Assembly (NCBI RefSeq): GCF_008831285.2
Contig: NC_045145.1
Location: forward strand, 18,616,040-18,680,039
Length of the DNA: 64,000 bases
Direction: 5' to 3'
Source: Nymphaea colorata
Lineage: Eukaryota; Streptophyta; Magnoliopsida; Nymphaeales; Nymphaeaceae
Below, piece by piece: positions 48,658-60,747 of this stretch; the stretch's first letter is position 1, and each line of letters opens with the position of its first letter. A program made the position numbers and the translations under genes. The notes beneath the pieces are model-generated. The model did not search any database. It saw only the letters and a program-made list of their open reading frames with translations, and was not told the DNA's origin.

Positions 48658-49309
48658 GGTAGGCGGACCGTGACCAGATAACGAACCTAAAAACTCAATC
48701 TGATCGTAGTAATGGAAATTGGCATTACCCAATATAATTTTACTTAATTATTGACTATAACTATAGTACATTAAGTACATGTACAGTGTACACAATAATC
48801 CAGTGAATTCTACAAGTACCGAAATAAATGCATTTTTGTACCAACACATGCATGCGTGCGGTAGTGAAATTCCACTAAAGGGGCACTTGGAGATAGGCTC
48901 CGTAATAAACACATGGTGCGCGAGTGTAATTATTTACCTTTCATAGAGAAAAGAGATTCATAGTTAGAAACTCCAGTTTCACATCGACCGAGTTTATCTA
49001 AGCACCGTTTCTGATAAACTAAATGTCAAATGTGGGCAGTTTGGCAAATTGGAAACCTGAAATTGGCTCTAAAAATTTTTAAATTTTAGTTTCATATACC
49101 TGAAGTTATTAAAGTTTTTAATCTTGAACAAATAGCTATATCCGTGGCAGCAATCTCGATCTTTTTAAGTGCAACGGGTTGCTTTAAAGCGCAACTTTCT
49201 ACTGCAAATAACTATTTCCAACGAACGGATAAATAAGACTTTTCTTTGTCCCACAAAAATCTCATAGTCTATATTAGCTAGAAATATATTATGAGGAAGC
49301 TAGACACTA

Positions 49310-49457
49310 GAGAGCTGTCTGAGTTTAAGAATTGAAGAACAGCAAAGAGAGCTGTCAGAGTTTAAGAATTGAAGAACAGCAAAGAGAGCTGTCTGAGTTT
49401 AAGAATTGAAGAACAGCAAAGAGAGCTGTCTGAGTTTAAGAATTGAAGAACAACAAA
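49310..49457 (+). repeat. Minisatellite: four copies of a 37-bp unit
   Basis: The unit begins GAGAGCTGTCTGAGTTTAAG and ends with GAACAGCAAA. Four copies lie head to tail with only one or two substitutions among them (a CAGAG variant in copy 2 and ACAACAAA at the end of copy 4), so the array is recent or homogenised. Confidence 0.95.
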
Positions 49458-50020
49458 GCTAAGATCACCTCAAAGCTAGGATGTTGTACCACTGGGGATG
49501 GACGCAGATGTGAACATGTGTAGCAAATTGCCCACACAAATTCACAAAAAGTACTTATTTTTATATTGATACCTCAAAATAATTTTTTTTCCCATTTATC
49601 ATGGCCTTTAAAAATTTTAAATCTTATTACAAGTGCCCCTTAACCAGAAATTTTTAGTTCCACCCCCTTCTTGGGATGAAATATTCTTTTGTCTACGAAA
49701 GATGGAATTACGAACTCCATCCAATGAGAGTTCCAAATGAGGAGGAAAATGAAGATTAAGATGCAAATCAATGAGGCGGCACCAAATTAGCTCTCCCTTG
49801 TTCATAAGTTTTATGCGTCAATGTCACCACAGGCGGTGGTGCTATAGGCTTCAACAGCTTCTAGACATTCATCGTTGTGTTTATGTAGGAAAATTTTCCC
49901 AGAATTCCACGTCTTTCATATGCAAAGGGTCAGGAAGCTTATTAGAATACAAGATGCTGATGACGGAAGTAATCACAAATTGCTCGATAAATGGTCTTCC
50001 TTTCTTTTCGGTAAAAGAGA

Positions 50021-50064
<44 letters not shown>

Positions 50065-51138
50065 GTTTAATTTTTTTCTTTTAGATTGAGCTGTCTGGCT
50101 GGTAGAGTGTTTGGGAATTTCTTCAATGCATATGCATGGTGGTGCCTACTTGAATAGTGCATGTCTACTCATCCAAACATTAGGAATACCTTGTAAGTGT
50201 TTCATACATTTGTCCTATTTGAGGTAGACTCATAAAACACTTGAATTTACCCTAAATTTTTGCTCCAAATTTAAAGTAAATGCATAAAACACTTGAAGAT
50301 TGAATAATAAGTGCCCTATAAATCTATCCTAAATATGACCTTATTTATGTAGCATTCATATGTTGTTCTTAATGCTAAACAGCGTGATTCACCCGGTAGC
50401 GCTCTAAACCCTTAACTCCAATACGTCCTTCGCATAGATTGGAGATGAAGTGGAGGGTTGATATGACCCCTTCAACAAATTCGGCCAATATGAGCGGAAG
50501 ACATAAAAATTGTTAAATATAATTAACCCCCAAGATAATAGTTTTTTATTGTATGCATATATTACAACACAAACATGCACACGCACAAAATACTTAAGAA
50601 TAATCTCGAAAGGTATTAAAGAAACTAGCTTCCAGTTATTTTTACTTTGACACTAAAAGATAAGATACCACGAAAACATAAATTCACTAAATTGAATGTG
50701 CTCAGCATTTTTTTGGTTTCAGATAACCATACAGAAGTCATCAAAGCTACAGGATAGAAAAGTAGGCTAATATAAGAACAATGACAAATAGAACATCGTA
50801 CTGGGCTGCGCCCATGTCTTCTTTTAACCGTTTGCCGTTGCGAAGAAGAATTTGGAAGCGAGACCTGGGCCATGCATAACACAGGTCCCTTTTTTTCTTC
50901 TCTTTTTTGTGTTCGATCCTATGCTCTTCTCAATATCGTCGTTGATTTTTCTTTATTCTAAAAGGGAAGGATTTTTGGCGCCGAGCACAGACAAAAGTTT
51001 TATGGTGCCAAAGAAGCATTAGTTTCTGAAGGGCTGCTTGGACAATAGTACTGTTACTGTCCCACAGAATGTGGCACAAAAGAGATTCATTTTTTGAGAT
51101 AAATTTATGGAACAGGAACAGTGTGTTACTATTGCCAA

Positions 51139-51460
51139 ACATCCAAGGTAACAGGGGAGGAGAGAGGCTGCTGCAAGCAGCAGCAGAGTGACATCCCTAA
51201 TGAAAAACAGAGGAAACAGAGTAAAAGCAGAAAATGGCTAACACGATGACGGAAAGTTGTGCATTTCCTTTTCCTTCTTGAATGCTTGAATATAGATGTT
51301 TCTCAATAAGAATCGTAACATAGTGATTAAGACGTTGTGTACAATAAAATTAAGATTGGTCAACCTCCAGAAGCTTCCTGCAATTTCTTTACTACTCAGC
51401 AGTGGAATTTGCACACCCTTGCTTTTAGAACAATTTTATTCTTTGACGTTGTCTCCCCAG
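51139..51460 (-). repeat. 3' LTR of the copia element (approximate)
   Basis: This resembles the other LTR over AGGTAACAG, AACAGAGTAAAAG, a TGCATTTC word, TTCTCAATAAGAAT and GACGTTGTGTAC, in the same order, with many differences. The element side ends near a G-rich PPT-like stretch (on the minus strand CTGGGGAG, about 51460). Confidence 0.6.
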
Positions 51461-51890
51461 ACTGGAGCATGTAAGTCACAGATGCCCAGTTTGCTCTTCA
51501 AAAGGTTGAGTGTTCCTTGAACAAGTGATTCAATAATAGACACTTGCATGTCTGCTAGTAATCCTTTTAGGTACACCAATTCACAGGCCTTAGCTATCGA
51601 ACGCGAAACAGTATGTTGTTTCTTTGTCTTTGAGAAAATCAATGCACCTCCCAAAAATAGACAATACCCGGTGATAGAGCATTTATAAGCAGTCGTGAAA
51701 ATCTTTGTTTGCCGGAAATAACATTTCTTGTCTTGGGCTTTGCTTGAGATAAGAGGCAATTGAAGAGCTGCACTGTAATCGGTAATGTTCTAAGGTAGGA
51801 TGGTGCACAAGCCTGCTCAAGGTGTATGCACCAAATGCATGATATCTGGTTGCATGATAGTGAGGTATATTAAACACCCAACTAAGTGAC
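51436..51890 (-). pseudogene. Copia RNase H domain remnant
   Basis: Recognisable family words are CSITGYCLFLGG and KKQHTVSRS, then CELVYLKGLLADM, from the C-terminal RNase H of copia Pol, and KLGICDLHAPVWG from the very end of Pol. The upstream part (LKQSPRQEMLFPAN) is in another frame, so at least one frameshift separates them. Confidence 0.8.
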
Positions 51891-52700
51891 GATAGAATAA
51901 AGGATCCTCCATCGGCTCACTGTTGTTCATTGGCAACTTTAATTTTTGCTCCATAGGCACATCAGACGGCTTACCGTTGATCATCCCAACTTCATCAAGA
52001 ATCTCATGTACGTATTTCTTTGTGACAAGAAATTCCTTTTTTGTTCTTGCTAGTTTGACACAATGAAAATATTAAGGGAACCCAAATCTTTTATTTTCAA
52101 TTGATTATGCATGTAGTTCCTCAAACCTTTAATCATTTGCTCTTCATGACTTGCTATAACCAGATCATCGACATAAACAAGAACAACCATAAACACAGAA
52201 TTTTCTTGCACTTGAATCAAAAGTAGTCATGTTTAGACGGTTCAAAACCATATGACAAAACTGCTGAAGAAAACTTTGAGAACCCTTTGCCTGTTGAAAA
52301 CCTAAAGATATTTATGCAACTTGCATAATCGTGTTTCACCATATTTAGTGTAACTAGGTGGCAGTTCCATATATATATATATATATATATCAAATCTCTA
52401 TATAGAAAGGCAGTATAGACGTCCTTTTTTGCAGCAACTGATATGATACATCTCATGATAACTAGTTTTGTCATAGGTGTGTGAGTATCATGGAAGTCGA
52501 TTCCTTTAATTTGTGCATAACCCGTAGCTAGTAGACATGCCTTAAAGTCATTCAATTCACTACTGGATTTGTATTTATAGGAGTTACATCCTTTGGAGGT
52601 TCAACAAGCGTCTAGGTTTCATTCGCTTCAGAAGTGACAATTTTAGTTTCTATAGCCTCGACCCAACTCAGATGTTGCACGTTTGGGCAAAAGAGGCTGG
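51890..52700 (-). pseudogene. Copia reverse transcriptase remnant with a TA insertion
   Basis: The YVDD catalytic box survives at 52164-52175. Other RT words are LLATGYAQIKGIDFHDT and KDLG. The domain is interrupted by a (TA)n microsatellite at 52369-52390, which replaces conserved residues between the finger and palm motifs, and by stops and frameshifts elsewhere. Confidence 0.82.
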
Positions 52701-52857
52701 TTCTGACTGCTGAAAATTTGAGAGAATACATGCTCTACGCAAGGAAGAGAAGTAACAGAAAGAAAGCCAATTTTCCAATGGATACCTAGTCACAACCCAC
52801 CTTCTAAGCGATCTTGAATTAGGTGATTGTACTTGGTGGTTGCACAATAGAAGTCGC

Positions 52858-53830
52858 TTAAAGATGATTTGATGGCTTCAGTTTTCTTGACGATCTTCTT
52901 AACTGGCCATGAGTTCTTGTCGTTAGCTGATCCTGCTGCCTTTCAACGATGTGCAGATTCAGTAGGTGGAATTGAGCGGTGGAAGGTTCTTTATAGGCTT
53001 CAAAAGCTAGTTGTTCATTTGAATTTTCAGGACTATGATGCTCCTTGCACAGACGTTCTTCAATCCAGCCTTCAAATCGTTTGCCCGAGTGTTCCTCAAT
53101 CGGTAATGAAAAGACAGAAATTGAGTTTGAGCGCTCTCTTGATTTAAAAGGGTAGACCAATTCTTTGAAAACAACATCATGACTGTAGAAAATTTTCTTG
53201 GACTGTAGATCATAAAGTTTGTACCCCTTCTGCAAAAAGGGAATGCCTATGAAGACACGTTTCTTAGCCCTAGTATCAAATTTGGAATTAGGAACTGAAG
53301 GTTAACATGTTACAAAGGCAGCCCAGAACCTTAAAACGTGAAAAATTTGTGTTCTTACCAAAGAACTTTTTATAAAGTGTCATGCCTTGTAAAAGATTTG
53401 TAGGAGTTTGATGAGATCTGTAAGAATTAATATACATTCATCCCGAAATTAGCACAACGGTATAACCTACTGAAATTTCAAGGCCCTGGCAACGTTGAGT
53501 ATATGATGGTCATTCCTCTCATCCACACCGTTTTGTAGCAGCATGGGAGGACAACTATGATCATGCATTATTCTTCCTAGCAATAGAAAATTTCTGAGTT
53601 CATTTGGACCAGATATGCAGCCTCACTCTTATGTTCCGTCAGGTATGAACAAGCGGCTCTAGAGAAGTCATCTACGATATCAAGAAAAGAATGAACTCCA
53701 AAATTTACGACTTGAGAATAGGGCAAGTGCTATAGGTCGGACTGGTGATGTGCTGTTGCCATTGCAGCAAGACTATTCGCACTTGCTAGGCTCTTTATTT
53801 CTGCTATGTATATAGAGACCATCTTTTTCA
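52858..53830 (-). pseudogene. Copia integrase remnant
   Basis: Around 53640-53680 the minus strand reads FLDIVDDFSRAACSYL, the integrase core containing a catalytic Asp. Near 53480-53545 NGVDERNDHHILNVARAL marks the third core motif. The C-terminal part at 52858-53235 (GYKLYDLQSKKIFYSHDVVF) is the conserved post-core region. The pieces lie in different frames. Confidence 0.8.
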
Positions 53831-54063
53831 TCACCTGCTTTAATCATCGCCTTGGAGTTCAAGTCTTTCAAAACACAACCAGCGAAGGAGAAATGGAAAA
53901 TATTCACTTCGTTTAGTTAGCTGGCTAACTGAAATGAGGTTACATAAAAAAGAAATTGGAACATAGTAAACATTATCAAGTTTAACAGACAAAGACAATT
54001 ACTTTTCCTATAAGAGGAATTAATTAAATGATTATTTGGTAGACAAATTGGGAATGCAGAACT

Positions 54064-54276
54064 TCACTCAACAACATCTGTCATCAGATCTAGGCAAGAG
54101 CAAATGTGGTGACTTGCACCACTGTCAACGATCCAAACATTAAGCTGAAGAGACATCGTAGTGGCAAAATTAACTCGTGAATAGGGTGGAGTGGGAGTTG
54201 TGAATTTAAGTTGAGTATCTTCCTTACTAGTAAATGATGAAGGAACAGAGTCCTTAGCGGGTTCCGTGGGTTGCAT
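54064..54276 (-). pseudogene. Copia aspartic protease remnant
   Basis: The minus-strand frame contains WIVDSGASHHIC, the copia protease active-site motif, preceded by a Ser/Thr-rich linker. It is cut off from gag and integrase by stops. Confidence 0.75.
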
Positions 54277-54501
54277 AACTGTAGCTCGGCAGCAGACTGA
54301 ACAGAATCCTTATCAGTCTTTTCTTTGCCACCTGCCCTAAAGTTTGATGGATATCCGACTAGCTTGAAGCAGTGTTCCCTTCTGTGCCCATTTGTGTGTC
54401 AGTAAGAACAATATAGTTGGTGTCTTCTAAAGTTTTTGTTCTTGTTATTCCGTGTTTCAAATCCAGTAGCAACAGACTCACATGATCAATGGTGGATGAG
54501 T

Positions 54502-55050
54502 TCATTCTAGCTTCTCTCTGCCTTTTTTTTCTACAGGATGAGTGAATAAACTTTTACTGGTAGTGGATCCTGAAGCAGCCTTTGGTCGCAGAAGATGTTG
54601 TAGCCTGTAGGAATCGAGGCCCATCACGGGCTGAATGACTTTCCTCTTGATATTTTTCGCAAATGCTTTTAGAGTATCACAGGCACACGTTGGCAAGACA
54701 TCATATGAGGACAGTTCGTCCTAATTCCTTTCAAATTGGTGTGGTAGACAGCCACTAACATTGTATCTTGAGTCAATCTAGCAGTTGCCAATTTGAGTTG
54801 AAACTTCTTACAGGCTAAACTATGAAAATGCCTTTCCTTGAGCTCTACCCAAACCTCCCTTGTTGTGGCAGCACAATGACACTCTCCGCAATCTCTTTTG
54901 GCGAAGAGTTTATGATTCACGAGAGGACCATGATGTTGCAACGCATCCAGAGAATGTAATCAACACTAAAGGGGTCTGGATCTGAGAAGAGATCCATTAA
55001 CAAGCACATCATTGTTCTTGGCGATGAGTGTCAATATCATGGAGCGGTTC
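54502..55050 (-). pseudogene. Copia gag remnant
   Basis: The segment TTREVWVELKERHF followed by FQLKLATARLTQDTM and YHTNLKGI is the capsid (UBN2-like) region of plant copia gag. Frames change near 54670-54700. I see no complete zinc knuckle. Confidence 0.7.
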
Positions 55051-55264
55051 CAGTTGTAGTTTTCTTTTGTCAATGCAGGCTTTTTGACACAAGCATTGCT
55101 CCATGATTGTCACTCTGATGCAGAAAATAAGGATTTAATAACGTCTGCTGCCCTCTCAAAGAAGGCGTCAGAACCTGCTGACGTAGAACTTGCCGCATCA
55201 TTGGTTGCAGCAGCACCAGGTCATGTGGAAGCCATGAAGACGCCAACATAAGTTTGTGCTTTCT

Positions 55265-55276
55265 GCTCTGATACCA
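55265..55276 (-). other. Primer binding site for initiator tRNA-Met
   Basis: On the minus strand the sequence is TGGTATCAGAGC, complementary to the 3' end of plant initiator tRNA-Met and the usual copia PBS. It directly follows the 5' LTR end. Confidence 0.9.
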
Positions 55277-55600
55277 TGTAGTGAGAAGTAACAGAGCAGG
55301 AAGGGAGGCGGAAGCACTGCAACAGCATAGTAGCAGCAATATTGAAAAATCGAGAAAACAAAGTAAAAGAGATAATGGCAGGCATGGTTATGCAGGCTAG
55401 AAAGTTGCACATTTCATTTCTCTTTCTGAATGATTATATGCAAATGTTCTCAATAAGAATAGCAACAGAACGATTACGACGTGTACAAAAACAATGTCAT
55501 TTCGTCTTCATTTCCCCTTCCCATCTCTGGTACAAGGGCCAAATCGAGAGGCTGCCATTGAAAGATTGAAAATGGAAGTATGCCCTTTGGTTGCAGTGCA
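55277..55600 (-). repeat. 5' LTR of the copia element (approximate)
   Basis: It starts at TG next to the PBS. The outer end is placed near a TGCA at 55597-55600 by matching the length of the other LTR. Shared words with the 3' LTR include AAGTAACAG, AACAAAGTAAAAG, TTCTCAATAAGAAT and GACGTGTAC. Confidence 0.6.
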
Positions 55601-58600
55601 TTTTTTGAATTTTAATTTTCATTAGCTTTTTACCAAAAAATCCACTCAGTTACCTTATTACTGTGCCTTTGATGACAGTTTAGTTTTCATTATATCTTTT
55701 GTCAAAAAATCCACTTAGTTACCTTACTATTGTGTCTTTGCTAACAGTGTAGTTTAATATGAAAAATATTAAAAGTTAATTATTTTCATATAATATCTGC
55801 CTAACTTTTAAAAAATTAGTGTTTTTCGTCTGCATCAAATTACTCACTTGTTAATTTAATTTAAAGAAAGTATCTGTCAAACCTTTCAGAGAAACCTTGA
55901 CATGGTAAATCCCGCGACCTTTTCATATTTTGTTACGAAAATATTGGAGGTATAAACAGGGGAAGATACATATATACGGAGAAAAGGAAAAAAAAAAAAG
56001 AAAAAATAAATAAAATATATTCTACATTTGTTGGCTTTATGGCCACTATAAAGAAAAACTAGTTATATGCGGAAAAATTGCATATCATTAAATCTTCGCC
56101 TTTACCAAGGTGTCAGAGGAAATGTCACTAAACATTTAGTCTTTATTGACATAAGCAACGAAACGTCTGTAACCGTTAACGGTTTGCTAACCTTTACTGT
56201 AATTGAGTTATTGAAAATTAGTTCATTGTCGAATTTCACTGACGTTCTGATTCGACCAGGTTGCTCCATTTGTGGGCATGCTCCTCCCGATGTTTTCCGC
56301 CGGTTTTACTCATCTTATGCTCTTTAGATATACAAACTTTTCGGCTTCACGTGTTCATTCTTGTGGAAACATATCATGACAGTCATCACAATCTTCATTT
56401 GAAACTTTTTTTTTCTTTAATTGATCCGAGAAGTATAACATAGTTGGCTGAGCCAGCAATCAAGTTTGAAAGTTTGATTGCTAGTTTGATTTTCATAATA
56501 CCACTACCACTTCTCTGACTGCAAATGATGGCAGGTGTTACTCTGCAGTTAAAGAAGCTAACTCTAAGTGTACCAAAGTCTCCTGATACACTTTAGACTT
56601 TGGAGGAAAAAGAGAAAGCGGTAGTTTTCCGGCGTCTCACCATTACCTCCGGTCAGAACTCTTACGATTGTTTGGCAAATATAGCAGCCAGTCTCGTATT
56701 ATTGGAACCAAGAAAACCAATAAATACGGGCGGTAAACATTGACCTCTATCGACCATAGAGTTAAAATTTCAAACTAATTTTTTCTGAAGGAATTGATGC
56801 GTGCCTGTCAATAACGACCAATGTGGGCAGACTCTGGCCTCATATTGGCTGCCTTTTTGGGTCATGTCGGCCAAGCTGTCAGCGATATGATAGACTACGC
56901 CCAGAAGTAAACAAGGCAAGGTAAAATTTCTTTTCGCTTATGATGCGCAGTTCTGCAGGAATATACAATTCTCTTCACGTGTCATCTTCAAACGAGCGGA
57001 TTTTAATATATTGTGTCCGATTTGGACTCGATTTTCAGTGGAATCGTGTAGAAAAAATTAACTATGAAAAAAAAATATTTGATTAAAAAATCAATTCTAA
57101 TTTGGATGACATCAAGCATATTGTCGGCCGGCCAGTGTTCCACCTTAGTTTGCTGCGTTTGGAATAATAACACTGATGGTTTTTATGAGATGCAACTCCT
57201 CAAACACTTTCTGGCATCCATTCACGGAATAACTAGCGTACAAGTTATCGTCTTATCATTAATGAAAGCTTGAATATAAAACAACCTTGGTCACAGCGCA
57301 ATATGATGGCCTTGCAGAGTTTTAATTAAGCATATAAAGTACCACAGCAGTGAGGAAGGCTTGGCCCGCCCTTCCATGAAAGCAATGTTCAAGTTTTTTC
57401 ATTAGGAACACTTCTTTTTCATTGTGGAGGTTGTTGCAGATAAAACACCGCGCTGGACTTCGCAGTAAAAGCAGTGATCAAGATTAGGATTTGGGTTCAT
57501 CTTTCATAAAATCATGAGCTAGAGAGAACCTTTCCAAGCAAGTCAACAAATAAGTCTATCACAAGGAGAACTCCAATTTTAAGCTTATTTGATAAAAGCA
57601 TACATTAAAGGACTTCTTCAGATAAGTTAACAAATAAGTCTACCAAAAAGTTCATTTCAAAGCTAACCAGGGGGAGCCTAGGGATGCAGTAGCACTATCC
57701 CCATCTCATTAAAAAAAAATATATAATAAAAAAATTGTTTATCTTATATAAAAATTTTGAAAATTGTATGTCAATACCTGTTAAAATTTTAAACAACCTC
57801 TTTCACAAATTTTTTTTAACTTCACCCCTCAAGTGTGAGCTCACAGTGTGACTGCTTGTTATTGACCCTCGCTAAAAGCGGGACAGACCAAACACAGAGC
57901 CGTCTTCCCATCCACTCATTCTTAAAACCCTAGCCATAGAGATTCCATTTCAATGATATGTCCAATCAAGTCAAGTGGTGGGGCTCCCAAGAGAGGTGCT
58001 GGCTAGCAGGATATTAACATCCAAGACTATCAATCTCACGAGTCCCATACGCTGGAACGAACAGTAAAGCCGTCACTTTCCTCATACGTAGACTTGCAGC
58101 GGAGCTTGTCCCATTCTCTAAGACGAGAATGTGGCTGCTACGCAGGCAGCGTGTCACCTCCTTCGCAGAGGGTTCAAGGCCTGGTTCCTCCATTGGTGCA
58201 AGTGAATTAGATTCAATTGGCAGTAGCAATTTATAATGGTTTTAATCTTTTAAGCAATAAAATTCAAAATTTTAACCATCTAAGAATGGGACACTCAAGC
58301 TTATATTTAATGCATGAAAAAGTCCATTAATTGAAGTCAAGAGAGGACAGTGAATGGTCTACGAGGCAGCCGAGCATAAAATGAGTGATGACGGACGCAC
58401 AGGCCCCATGCACAGCCCGCCCATCACTGTTCATAATTTTTTATTGACCAATTTGGTTTCGTGGACCCTTACTAGCTAGATTCTGATGTATACACTTTGA
58501 GCCTCCAACCAGTGACCTTATCTCCTCGCCAGATGGATTGATTACCTTTCACTGTTGGCATTTTATTTGTGTGAGTGAAACATTGTACAACCTTGTCACG

Positions 58601-59193
58601 AGTTTCCATGCCATACTTTTTAATCAGCATGTTATGATTAATTAAAAGGAAAATCGCATTTCAGTGATTACCACGCCAAGATCTTGATCGGTAAATGGTA
58701 AATCTTTGCTCCAATCTTGTCTAATATGATCACTTTCAGGCATTCATCAAGTCAGACACGCCATTTCAATTACCGCTAAGTTTAAAAGTCACAAAACTGG
58801 ACGCATGTAACAATTGGTGTTGAGACAGAAGTGGCAATTGATGTTGAGACAAAGGTGGATCCCGAGCGTGACGAGGCTCAGGTACAACTTCTAGTAGAAT
58901 TCGGAGTTTAGCGAGAGTCTCATGCATGTTATATTGTCGGATTTGAGATTAGGAGCTCACAAAGCCTAAACTTGGAACCAGTAAGGTGCAAGGATTCAAC
59001 TATTCTAGGACAAAGAAGTACTCTAAATCAACAAAGACACAGTAAAACCAGGAGCCCGTGATCCATCCATGGATTTCTAGCTGGAGTAGCAAATCACCTG
59101 AAGAGCAGATGAAAGATGGGGGAACAAACACAAAAGATGCAGTTAACTAATCCAAAGAAATATATGATAATTAAGCCAGAAGAGACAGATGAT
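55601..59193. other. Intergenic region between the copia element and the P450 gene
   Basis: No gene is supported. A two-copy direct repeat (AAAAAATCCACT...GTTACCTTA.TA.TGT, period about 69 bp) lies at about 55630-55760. The rest is AT-rich, low-information sequence. The final few hundred bases before 59194 probably contain the 3' UTR of the P450. Confidence 0.5.
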
Positions 59194-60711
59194 TTAGAGC
59201 ATCTTAGGCCTCTCCTTTACCCTAACCATCAGCCCGTTCTTCATGTTCAAGATGACAGACGTGAGTGGGGCAACAGATTGTCCCTCCTCCACCCTCACCG
59301 TAAAGTTGAGCAGAACCAGGGCAGCAGCAAGCTTCATCTGCACAAAAGCTATGTCCCGACCCACACAGGTCCTCGGCCCTCCATTGAAAGCAAGAAACCT
59401 GTAGCTGTTGTTTTCATACCTCAGTTTTCCGGCCTCGTCTATCCACCTCTCCGGCTTGAACTCCAAGCAATCTTTTCCCCACACCCATTCCATCCTCCCC
59501 ACTGCGTAAATCAAGTAAAGAATTACCATTCCTGGTTTCACCACAGTCCCACTAGGAAGTGTTGCTTCCTTTACGACCCCTTTTTGGCCAATAGGAACAG
59601 AAGGGTACAGCCTCAAACTTTCACTCAGTGCTGCGTGTAGGTAGACCAACTTGTCCAAATCCTCGGGTTTCAGGTTCTCCCTCTTCTTCTCCCTCAGCAC
59701 GTCCCTTACCTCTTCCAAAATCTTTGCCTCCACATGGGGATGATTCGAGAGGTTCCAAAAGAACCAGCTCAGAGCAGTTCCGGAGGTGTCTCGACCGGCG
59801 ATCAGGAAATTGACGGCCGTGTCTCTTAGAAACGTCACTTCATCTGATTTTTCTGCATAAATCGATAGAAGGTCGTTGCCTCTGAGGCCGTGATTCTTCC
59901 GGAGATTAATCTGACGTTCGACGAATTCGTTGATAACAACTATGGCTCTGGAAAGTTTTCTCTCCTTCCAAAGGTTCAGCGAGCGAAGCGTACGCCACCA
60001 GCTTGCGGGAACCACGTAGCGGAACGCTATAGATTCCATGGCGTTATTAATGGCTTCCGCAAACGGCACGATGGGGAAGTCGAAGGAAAGACAGCGAGGG
60101 CTTTCGCCGAACACGGCCTTGCATGTGGCGTCAAAAGTGAACCTCAAGAGGATATCTTGGATGTCGATGGGCTGCTCGGATTGAGCCGATCGCTTTAGGA
60201 TTGGGATTAGCTGCGACTCCACAATCACTTGAGTCGTCCGAGCCATGAACTGGCGGAAGAGCTTGGAATGAACATGAGCGTTGGCCATCTTCCTCTGCAC
60301 CAGCCACGACTCTGCGTCTGAGTTGAAGATTCCCGAGCCCATGAGCTCCAAGAACGCGTCGTTGAACTCTTTCCCCTTGGGGAAATTCTCAAAGTTGGAT
60401 TTGAGTATGTACTCTACGTTTCTTGGGTCGCTGGTGGCGACGATATGCATGTCGGTGAAGACAGGGCCCCGGAATATCAGAGTGCCTCCTTCGGCGGCAA
60501 CGACACCGTGAATCCATTCGTGAAGTCTGTGGTAGTTGGCCAACAGGGAAGGAAGATTGTTCAGGAGAGGCCAGGTGGGTAAGGGCTTGTTCCTCTGTTT
60601 ATGGTAATGATGGAGGAAGAAGAACAAGAACAGAGAGACCCATACTTCCGGCCATTGGAGGATCTCTAGGACTCTCGAGAACATTGCTGATGGTGTTGAA
60701 TTCAACTTCAT
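59194..60711 (-). CDS. Cytochrome P450, CYP86 clan, CYP96-like (505 aa)
   Basis: Heme monooxygenase of the ER membrane. Its closest-looking family, CYP96, hydroxylates alkanes or fatty-acid derivatives in cuticular wax and related pathways; the substrate is not readable here. The coding region is one exon, usual for CYP96. Start at ATG 60711; a second Met at residue 10 (60684) is an alternative. Residues about 20-34 form a hydrophobic anchor, followed by a Pro-rich hinge (NKPLPTWPLLNNLPS). I-helix AGRDTS is at 305-310, the K-helix ESLR at 364-367, FKPERW near 418-423, and the heme loop FNGGPRTCVG contains the Cys ligand C449. CYP96-like words are GSGIFNSDAESW and CLSFDFPIVPFAEA. All essential motifs are intact, so the gene is probably functional. 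A broken partial copy lies upstream at about 63000-63235. Confidence 0.9.
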   Translation of the reverse strand: MKLNSTPSAMFSRVLEILQWPEVWVSLFLFFFLHHYHKQRNKPLPTWPLLNNLPSLLANYHRLHEWIHGVVAAEGGTLIFRGPVFTDMHIVATSDPRNVEYILKSNFENFPKGKEFNDAFLELMGSGIFNSDAESWLVQRKMANAHVHSKLFRQFMARTTQVIVESQLIPILKRSAQSEQPIDIQDILLRFTFDATCKAVFGESPRCLSFDFPIVPFAEAINNAMESIAFRYVVPASWWRTLRSLNLWKERKLSRAIVVINEFVERQINLRKNHGLRGNDLLSIYAEKSDEVTFLRDTAVNFLIAGRDTSGTALSWFFWNLSNHPHVEAKILEEVRDVLREKKRENLKPEDLDKLVYLHAALSESLRLYPSVPIGQKGVVKEATLPSGTVVKPGMVILYLIYAVGRMEWVWGKDCLEFKPERWIDEAGKLRYENNSYRFLAFNGGPRTCVGRDIAFVQMKLAAALVLLNFTVRVEEGQSVAPLTSVILNMKNGLMVRVKERPKML

Positions 60712-60739
60712 TGCTTGGGAAGAGGGTGTGAATTCTCCA

Positions 60740-60747
60740 TATTTATA
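60740..60747 (-). promoter_or_regulatory. TATA box of the P450 gene
   Basis: The minus strand reads TATAAATA 29 bp upstream of the first ATG. Transcription would then begin almost at that ATG, which favours either a very short leader or the Met at residue 10. Confidence 0.5.

Larger units (their letters stand above)
48324..51138. other. Intergenic region with simple and tandem repeats
   Basis: The 5' leader and promoter of the small minus-strand gene lie at the left. Further on there are a GA microsatellite, a 37-bp four-copy minisatellite and a TA microsatellite (50027-50064). An open frame at 49875-50030 reads somewhat like protein (RKLIRIQDADDGSNHKL), but I cannot assign it. Confidence 0.5.
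51139..55600 (-). mobile_element. Degenerate Ty1/copia LTR retrotransposon, about 4.4 kb
   Basis: Read on the minus strand, the order is LTR, PBS, gag, protease, integrase, reverse transcriptase, RNase H, LTR. This is the copia order, with integrase before RT. The coding part is split by many stops and frameshifts, so it cannot be autonomous. The LTRs have diverged visibly, pointing to an old insertion. Outer boundaries are approximate because I could not identify a target-site duplication. Confidence 0.85.

Noticed and set aside
58014-58229. 71-codon minus-strand frame
   Set aside because: No recognisable motif and no supporting gene structure.
59116-60511. Open frames on the plus strand opposite the P450 gene
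   Set aside because: They are antisense shadows of a clear P450 with all family motifs.
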